Shown: in pieces, positions 57,810 to 64,000 of the stretch | Layout of the letters: each line of letters opens with the position of its first letter | How positions within the stretch are numbered: the stretch's first letter is position 1 | From: Chitinophagaceae bacterium | Lineage (GTDB): Bacteria; Bacteroidota; Bacteroidia; Chitinophagales; Chitinophagaceae | Assembly: GCA_025360525.1 (NCBI GenBank) | Contig: JANYCA010000189.1 | Span: forward strand, 1-64,000 | Length of the DNA stretch: 64,000 nucleotides | Reading direction: 5' to 3' | Program-made: the position numbers and the translations under genes | Notes under the pieces: model-generated | Seen by the model: only the letters and a program-made list of their open reading frames with translations | Told to the model about the DNA's origin: nothing | Databases searched by the model: none

Positions 57810-58256
57810 TGTATGCAGTTTTAGCTTTTAAATAAAAAAAAGATTAAAAAGATTGATTTTAATTTTTGCCAGAACGATCTATTTTAAAAATGCTAGTGCC
57901 TCTTTAAAGGCAATGTGCAAAATCCTGTAAACAGAAAATATAAGTTCGTTGATTGCAACAAGCAGCCCTTTGATAATTTTTGAGTTATCCATTTTGATGA
58001 AACATACAATTGGTCGGGAACTTTTATTGAACTAAGCAGCCCAGGGTTATTATACTTTTGTACGCTTGTAAAATCTGGTATGGTAATTTTATATTTCAAA
58101 GCAATCGTGTGTTTTTGGCATGGTAAAATTTGGTCTTATATTTTAAATGGCATATTTATTTTGTATCATAATTTCATCATTCTGTCTCATTCTTTTTTGG
58201 TTTGAACAAAACACAAAAAGGAATAAAGAGTAAAAAAAAACCTGCGTTCAACTCTC

Positions 58257-58264
58257 TATATTTG
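58257..58264 (+). promoter_or_regulatory. Bacteroidota -7 element (TAnnTTTG) just upstream of the sensor kinase gene
   Basis: TATATTTG, 7 bp before ATG 58272. Confidence 0.4.
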
Positions 58265-58271
58265 TAAAGCC

Positions 58272-61200
58272 ATGCAACTTGCAAACGATACCGTTCTATT
58301 TACAAAAAGGTCTTTAATGGTATTGCTGATGCTGTGCTGTAACACAATAACAGCGAGGTGTCAGTCTTATTATTTCCGGCATTACCAGGTGGAGAATGGG
58401 TTATCCAACAACACCGTTTTTTGCTGTGTGCAGGATAAGAATGGCTTTTTATGGATGGGCACCAAGGATGGATTAAATCGGTTTGATGGCTATACTTTTA
58501 AAACTTTCCGCAATGATGCTGATGACAGTTTGAGCATTGGTGACAATTTTATCCGCAGCCTTTATATAGATGCCCACGATATTTTATATGCAGGCACCCG
58601 AAATGGTTTGTACCGCTACAATGCTGCCATGGAAAATTTTAACGCCGTGTATATTGCCAGCAGCGAAGTAAGGGATATAAAAAAAGATGATAAAGGCAAT
58701 CTTTGGTTTGTAAGTGGCCAAACGCTGATACAGCTTAATGAAGCAACACAGAAACTTCAATTGTATAAGCCGGAAGATTATTTCAATGCTACTTCCATTT
58801 GCGTGGGTGCTGATAAAAATGTTTGGGTTGCCACAGCAAACGGATTGCTACAAAAATATGATGCACCCCATAATTCATTTAACGCTTATAATGTGTTTTC
58901 TGAAAACCAGCGTCCAACATCCAAATGGATTGAAAAAATTTATGCAACCAATCAAAACAGTATCCTGGTTGGCACTTCCAATTATGGGGTAAAATTATTT
59001 AGTTTAAAAGATTTTTCGTGCAAGGATTTACTCACCTACAACGCTGATAACACCTCCATATTTGCCAGGGATTTTATTCAAAATACTGATACAGAATTTT
59101 GGATAGCGACTGAATCTGGAGCTTTTATTTACAATATCCTCACCGGAAAATTCACCAACTTTAAAAAGAAATTTATAGACCCCTATTCCATTTCGGATAA
59201 CGCCGTATATAGTTTGTGTAAAGACAAGGAAGGCGGAATATGGTCGGGCACCTACTTTGGCGGAGTTAATTATTATCCAAAGCAATACACTTCTTTTGAA
59301 AAATTTTTTCCGGACTACTCTACCACTTCAATAAGCGGCAATGCTGTACGTGAAATTTGTGAAGATAAATATGGCACGCTGTGGATTGGTACAGAAGATG
59401 CAGGCTTAAATAAATTAGACAAACAAAAAGGTTTGTTTACGCAGTATAAACCCTCTGGCAAAAGCCCTGGTATTTCGTACCCAAACATACATGGTTTGCT
59501 TGCCAATGATGATGAGCTTTGGATTGGAACATTTGAGCATGGGCTTGATATAATGAATATAAAAACCGGAAGGGTAATAAAGCATTATCCGGGTGATGAC
59601 AGCTCTAAAGTACTGAGGAGTAATTTTATTGTTACCATTTTACAAACCAGGAAAAAAGATATTTTTATTGGCACCCGGCAGGGGCTTTACCAGTTTGATG
59701 CTGTAAACGAAAATTTTAACAGCATACCCGAGATACCCTCCAATTGCTTTATTCATACTTTGTTAGAAGATAAAAACGGAACACTATGGATTGGCACTAT
59801 GGGTGCAGGGCTGTTCTTTTATGATGCTGCAACTAAAAAAGTCGTCAACTTTACCTATAACAAAAAAAACAAAAAAAGCATTAACAGTAATTCTATTACA
59901 ACCATATTTGAAGACAGTGATGGAGGTAAATGGGTTGGTACCGAAGGCAGTGGTTTATGTAAATTTAATGCGGCCGACAGTTCATTCAGCAACTATACTT
60001 TAAAAGATGGATTTCCCGGAAATACTATTTTTAAAGTACTGGAAGATAGCCTGAAAAAATTATGGATAACCACCTCAAAGGGCCTCGTTTGTTTTAACCC
60101 AACCACTAAAAAAATAATTGTTTATACTACAGCTAACGGGCTTTTGAGCGACCAGTTTAATTATAACTCCGGGCATAAAGATGCCAATGGCAAAATGTAT
60201 TTTGGCTGTGTAAAAGGGTTAATCAGTTTTAATCCGGATGCATTTGTTGTCAATAGTTTTGTACCACCGCTTTTTATTACTTCGGTGTATGTAAACAATA
60301 ACGAACTTGTTATAAACGGCACTTCTCCGTTAAAGCAGTCTGTTTTAAACACAAAAAAAATTGATTTAACTCACGACCAATCATCCTTCAGTATTGGCTT
60401 TGCCGCCTTAAGTTTTACGGCACCGGAAATGTCGGAATATAAGTACATTATGGAAGGGCTGGATAAAGAATGGACCTATCTTAAAACTAACCGAAAAGTA
60501 TATTTTACCAATCTATCCCCCGGCACTTACACTTTTAAAGTGAAAGCTGCCAATAGCAGCGGGTTATGGAACGGAAAAGAAACAAGCCTTATTATTAAAA
60601 TATCCCCCGCATTATGGGCAAGTACATTGGCCTATGTTTTGTATTTTGTAATTGCAGGATTGATTATTTATTTTCTCTTTAATAACTATCATAACCGGTT
60701 AGCTGAAAAAAACAGGCGTACGATAGACCTGCTGGAGCATGAAAAAGAAAAAGAAATCTATGACGCAAAAATTAGCTTTTTCACCGATGTGGCCCATGAA
60801 TTAAAAACTCCGCTTACTTTGATAAAAGCCCCATTGGAAAAAATTGTAAAACAAGCCGGCGACAATATTGACATTGGCCAGAACCTGAAAATAATGGAAC
60901 GCAATACGGACAGGCTAATTGATTTAACGAACCAGTTATTAGATTTCCGGAAAATTGAAACCAGCAGTTTTCAATTAAACTTTACTAAAACCAATATTTC
61001 TGAACTGTTGCTGGAGCGGTACAGCAGTTTTAAAAATATTGCCGAGCAAAAAAACATAGACTTAACGATAGAATTGCTTGCCCCCCAATTTTATGCTTAT
61101 GTTGATACAGATGCACTACACAAAATTCTGAATAACCTGTTAACAAACGCACTTATGTATGGCAAGCACAAAGTAGACGTACAACTATTTTTGAAAGATG

Positions 61201-61454
61201 AAAACAAAGATTTTTTCTATATCTCTTTCAGCAACGACGGGCATTTGATTCCTACGGAAATGACAGAGAAAATTTTTGAACCTTTTTACCGCCTTAAGGA
61301 AACGCAACATAAACAAGGCAACGGTATTGGGCTTGCCCTTTCAAAATCGTTGGCAACTTTACACCAAGGCGAACTGTATTTGATGGAACCAAATAATAAA
61401 ACGAATATTTTTATCGTAAGCCTGCCAATAGACCAAACCATAATAGCTGAATAA
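58272..61454 (+). CDS. Two-component-regulator-propeller sensor histidine kinase (N-terminal half of a split HTCS)
   Basis: Repeated LWIGT..GLN/FDG propeller motifs; Y_Y_Y domain; FFTDVAHELKTPLTLIKAPLEKI; GIGLALSKSLATLHQGEL; no REC or AraC domain. Confidence 0.93.
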   Translation: MQLANDTVLFTKRSLMVLLMLCCNTITARCQSYYFRHYQVENGLSNNTVFCCVQDKNGFLWMGTKDGLNRFDGYTFKTFRNDADDSLSIGDNFIRSLYIDAHDILYAGTRNGLYRYNAAMENFNAVYIASSEVRDIKKDDKGNLWFVSGQTLIQLNEATQKLQLYKPEDYFNATSICVGADKNVWVATANGLLQKYDAPHNSFNAYNVFSENQRPTSKWIEKIYATNQNSILVGTSNYGVKLFSLKDFSCKDLLTYNADNTSIFARDFIQNTDTEFWIATESGAFIYNILTGKFTNFKKKFIDPYSISDNAVYSLCKDKEGGIWSGTYFGGVNYYPKQYTSFEKFFPDYSTTSISGNAVREICEDKYGTLWIGTEDAGLNKLDKQKGLFTQYKPSGKSPGISYPNIHGLLANDDELWIGTFEHGLDIMNIKTGRVIKHYPGDDSSKVLRSNFIVTILQTRKKDIFIGTRQGLYQFDAVNENFNSIPEIPSNCFIHTLLEDKNGTLWIGTMGAGLFFYDAATKKVVNFTYNKKNKKSINSNSITTIFEDSDGGKWVGTEGSGLCKFNAADSSFSNYTLKDGFPGNTIFKVLEDSLKKLWITTSKGLVCFNPTTKKIIVYTTANGLLSDQFNYNSGHKDANGKMYFGCVKGLISFNPDAFVVNSFVPPLFITSVYVNNNELVINGTSPLKQSVLNTKKIDLTHDQSSFSIGFAALSFTAPEMSEYKYIMEGLDKEWTYLKTNRKVYFTNLSPGTYTFKVKAANSSGLWNGKETSLIIKISPALWASTLAYVLYFVIAGLIIYFLFNNYHNRLAEKNRRTIDLLEHEKEKEIYDAKISFFTDVAHELKTPLTLIKAPLEKIVKQAGDNIDIGQNLKIMERNTDRLIDLTNQLLDFRKIETSSFQLNFTKTNISELLLERYSSFKNIAEQKNIDLTIELLAPQFYAYVDTDALHKILNNLLTNALMYGKHKVDVQLFLKDENKDFFYISFSNDGHLIPTEMTEKIFEPFYRLKETQHKQGNGIGLALSKSLATLHQGELYLMEPNNKTNIFIVSLPIDQTIIAE

Positions 61455-61520
61455 AATATAAAAATCTCAACCCGAGGTTTGTAAGCCTTTTTAAAATAAA
61501 GCACAGAAAAACATAGCAAT

Positions 61521-62282
61521 ATGAAACCAGTAATTCTTTTGGTAGATGATAATGAGGATATCATTGAATTTCTTACAGCCGACCTTGGCGAAAAATACCA
61601 TGTATTAAAAGCCTATAATGGAAGGGAAGCGCTTGATATACTCGGAGCTGAAACGGTACACCTTGTAATAAGCGATGTAATGATGCCTGTAATGGACGGC
61701 TTTGAATTATGCAAATTGATTAAAACCGATTTACACAATAGCCATATCCCTATAATATTACTTACTGCAAAAAATACGTTGCCATCTAAAATTGAGGGTT
61801 TGGAGCTGGGTGCAGATGCTTACATTGATAAACCGTTTTCTCCGGAACATTTGCAAGTGCAGATTGCCAACTTATTAATCAACCGCAATAAAATAAAAGA
61901 ATATTTTGCCAGCTCGCCCTTGGTGCATATTAAATCGATGGCATATTCAAAAGCAGATGAACAATTTTTGGAGGAGCTGAATGAAGTGGTAAATACACAC
62001 CTGGAAGACGAAGGGCTGGATGTGGAGCATGTGGCCAAATATATGAACATGAGCCGCCCCACTTTGTACAGAAAAATTAAAGCTATTTCTAACCTTACTC
62101 CCAATGAATTAATTAATGTGGCACGGCTAAAAAAGGCAGCGCTTTTATTAGCAGAAGGTGTTTATAATATCAATGAAATTGTAACAATGACAGGATATAC
62201 TTCTGCTACCCATTTTGGCCGTAATTTTCAAAAACAATTTGGGATGACAGCAACCGAATATTTCAAAGAAAAAAAAGGGTAG
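61521..62282 (+). CDS. Response regulator with AraC-type DNA-binding domain (C-terminal half of a split HTCS)
   Basis: ILLVDDNEDIIEFL...VISDVMMPVMDG...ADAYIDKPF; HTH MNMSRPTLYRKIKAISNLTPNELINVARL. Confidence 0.95.
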   Translation: MKPVILLVDDNEDIIEFLTADLGEKYHVLKAYNGREALDILGAETVHLVISDVMMPVMDGFELCKLIKTDLHNSHIPIILLTAKNTLPSKIEGLELGADAYIDKPFSPEHLQVQIANLLINRNKIKEYFASSPLVHIKSMAYSKADEQFLEELNEVVNTHLEDEGLDVEHVAKYMNMSRPTLYRKIKAISNLTPNELINVARLKKAALLLAEGVYNINEIVTMTGYTSATHFGRNFQKQFGMTATEYFKEKKG

Positions 62283-62577
62283 GAATGAGGAAATATTTGT
62301 TTTCAGTTTCTTACTGGTGAGTGGTAAAAAAATTATCCTATCAATGAGCAATTCAGTTTGTATGTGCCTATTGAAATTCATCACTTTTGTCCCCATTAAA
62401 AAAAACTTGGATACGTAAGCGTCACTGCTGGCAATATAAAACTTAGTTTCACCGTTAGCATAGTAGAAAATCAGCTATTCAATACAATTGAATCAAAAAG
62501 CCCTCATCTTGGGCGTGAATTTACAAACTTTACTGTCGTATTTCGATTGATAAAATCTCTTTTTCTACAACTTATTT

Positions 62578-64000
62578 ATGAGTAAAACTAAAGTATCAAC
62601 CCTTATTGGGATGGTTATATTGCTGTGTTCTTATCAAAAAAATTTTGCACAGGTTCCTTATTTAGGCACAGCTGCAAATTTTATACTTTTTACAATTGAC
62701 GGCGCTGTAACAAATACTGCCGCATCGCATTTTACAGGCGACATTGGTACCAATAATGGAACAATTTCAGGGTTTGGCACTGCTATGTTTACCGGAAATA
62801 TGCATATTGCAAATGCTGTTACCGCACAATGCTCGACAGATTTACTAAATGCGTACAATCAATTAAACAACACACCGTTTACCAATACAAACCACACGCC
62901 TGTCTTTGGGGGTGGAGAAAATCTTTTTGGCGGTGTATACCGGATAAATGGCGCTGCTTCAGTAGCCGGCGTACTTACTTTAGATGCACAGGGTGATTCC
63001 AATACAGTGTTTATTTTTAATATAGGCGGGGCCCTCACCACGGGTGCGTCAACTTCTGTAATACTTGCAAACGGGGCGCTGGCTTCCCGGGTATTCTGGA
63101 TAGCAGAGGGGGCTATTTCTATGGCAGCCCAAACTTCAATGAAGGGAACACTCATTTCTCACAACGCAGCAGTATCAATGGGTGATGGCTGTACTTTACA
63201 AGGTAGATTGTTTTCTACCGCTGGAGCAGTGTCTGTTTATAATGATTCAGTTTCTGTTCTGCCTTTTCCAATAACACGCTTTAACTTAAGTCCCAATTTA
63301 GGTACAGCTGCAAATTTTGCACTGTTTACCATTACGGGGGCCATCACTAATACAGGCACCTCAAATATTACTGGCGATATGGGTACAAATGAGGGCGCTA
63401 TCAGTGGCTTTGAAACGTCCACGTTAACGGGTACAGTAAACAATGCCAATGCTATTACACAACAAGCTTCAACCGACTTACTTAATGCATATGAGCAGAT
63501 AAATTTCACAGCCAATACTTCCAGTCATGCAAGTGTGCTGGGAAATGGTGAAACATTATATGCAGGCGTACATAACATTGCTGCTGCCGGATCAATAGCT
63601 GGTACACTGGTTTTAGATGGGCAAGGCGATACTACTGCCGTATTTATTATTAAAGTAGGTGGAGCATTTTCCATCGGAAGTGCTTCTGTAATTATATTAG
63701 CCAATAAAACATCGGCCTGCAATGTTTTTTGGGTAGCTGAAGGAGCAATAAGTATTGGGGCTTCCTCTTTTATGAAAGGAACTTTTATTGCCCATAATGC
63801 TGCAATTTCCTTAGCAGCCGGCGCATCGCTTGAAGGGAGAATGCTTTCTACAACTGGTGCTGTTGCTGTTAATGCCGGAACAATCACTATTACAATTGGT
63901 TGCTCCGCTTCAACATCCTGGACAGGAGCTGTAAATACTGATTGGTACACTGAAGGCAATTGGTTTTTCCATAAATTACCCACCACATCCGTTAATGTAA
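62578..64000 (+). CDS. Ice-binding (DUF3494) protein with two tandem domains; 3' end beyond window
   Basis: Frame open from ATG 62578 to the window end (checked by translation); signal peptide; two repeats LGTAANFxLFTIxGAxTNT...ITGDxGTN.GxISGF...VFWxAEGAISxxAxxxMKGTxIxHNAAxSxxxGxxLxGRxxSTxGAVxV. Confidence 0.9.
   Translation, partial: MSKTKVSTLIGMVILLCSYQKNFAQVPYLGTAANFILFTIDGAVTNTAASHFTGDIGTNNGTISGFGTAMFTGNMHIANAVTAQCSTDLLNAYNQLNNTPFTNTNHTPVFGGGENLFGGVYRINGAASVAGVLTLDAQGDSNTVFIFNIGGALTTGASTSVILANGALASRVFWIAEGAISMAAQTSMKGTLISHNAAVSMGDGCTLQGRLFSTAGAVSVYNDSVSVLPFPITRFNLSPNLGTAANFALFTITGAITNTGTSNITGDMGTNEGAISGFETSTLTGTVNNANAITQQASTDLLNAYEQINFTANTSSHASVLGNGETLYAGVHNIAAAGSIAGTLVLDGQGDTTAVFIIKVGGAFSIGSASVIILANKTSACNVFWVAEGAISIGASSFMKGTFIAHNAAISLAAGASLEGRMLSTTGAVAVNAGTITITIGCSASTSWTGAVNTDWYTEGNWFFHKLPTTSVNV

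Noticed and set aside
62658-63986. Four minus-strand ORFs in the ORF track
   Set aside because: Antisense to the continuous DUF3494 frame; alanine/valine-rich and low-information, no family resemblance
1-64000. CRISPR arrays, rRNA or tRNA genes
   Set aside because: No regular spacer-repeat arrays or recognisable rRNA/tRNA seen on reading; a tRNAscan/CRISPRfinder run would be decisive

Overview
This is a Bacteroidota chromosome segment, most likely Chitinophagaceae-like. The lineage call is inferred from gene families (GldC, PorP/SprF, SusC/SusD, DUF4290, BatD, TIGR02757) and TAnnTTTG-type promoters. Most of the window is housekeeping: cysS, two rhomboids, dus, cdsA, psd, asnB, a trans-sulfuration PLP enzyme, nadK, gmk, murA, gcvH and a cyclophilin. 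Embedded in it are an ECF sigma/sensor operon, a vanadium haloperoxidase/FG-GAP cluster, a PIN-type toxin-antitoxin locus, and a polysaccharide utilisation locus at about 45.9-62.3 kb (two GH43s, galM/galE/galK, a GH5-like enzyme, SusD, SusC, and a split hybrid-two-component regulator). The right edge holds an unlisted ORF encoding a tandem DUF3494 ice-binding protein that runs off the window. The strongest unexplained signal is a dispersed non-coding element of about 280-310 bp, present twice in opposite orientations (about 116-398 and 25725-26031). Both copies have terminal inverted repeats, flanking direct repeats, a perfect A/T hairpin with a conserved CTTGAT loop, and a long internal inverted repeat whose arms differ between copies but match within each copy. 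Other notable items are a GGGTTGCCAACC palindromic repeat family (3 copies), a PIN toxin with no ATG/GTG/TTG upstream of its first catalytic Asp, and an N-terminally truncated FG-GAP/ASPIC gene.
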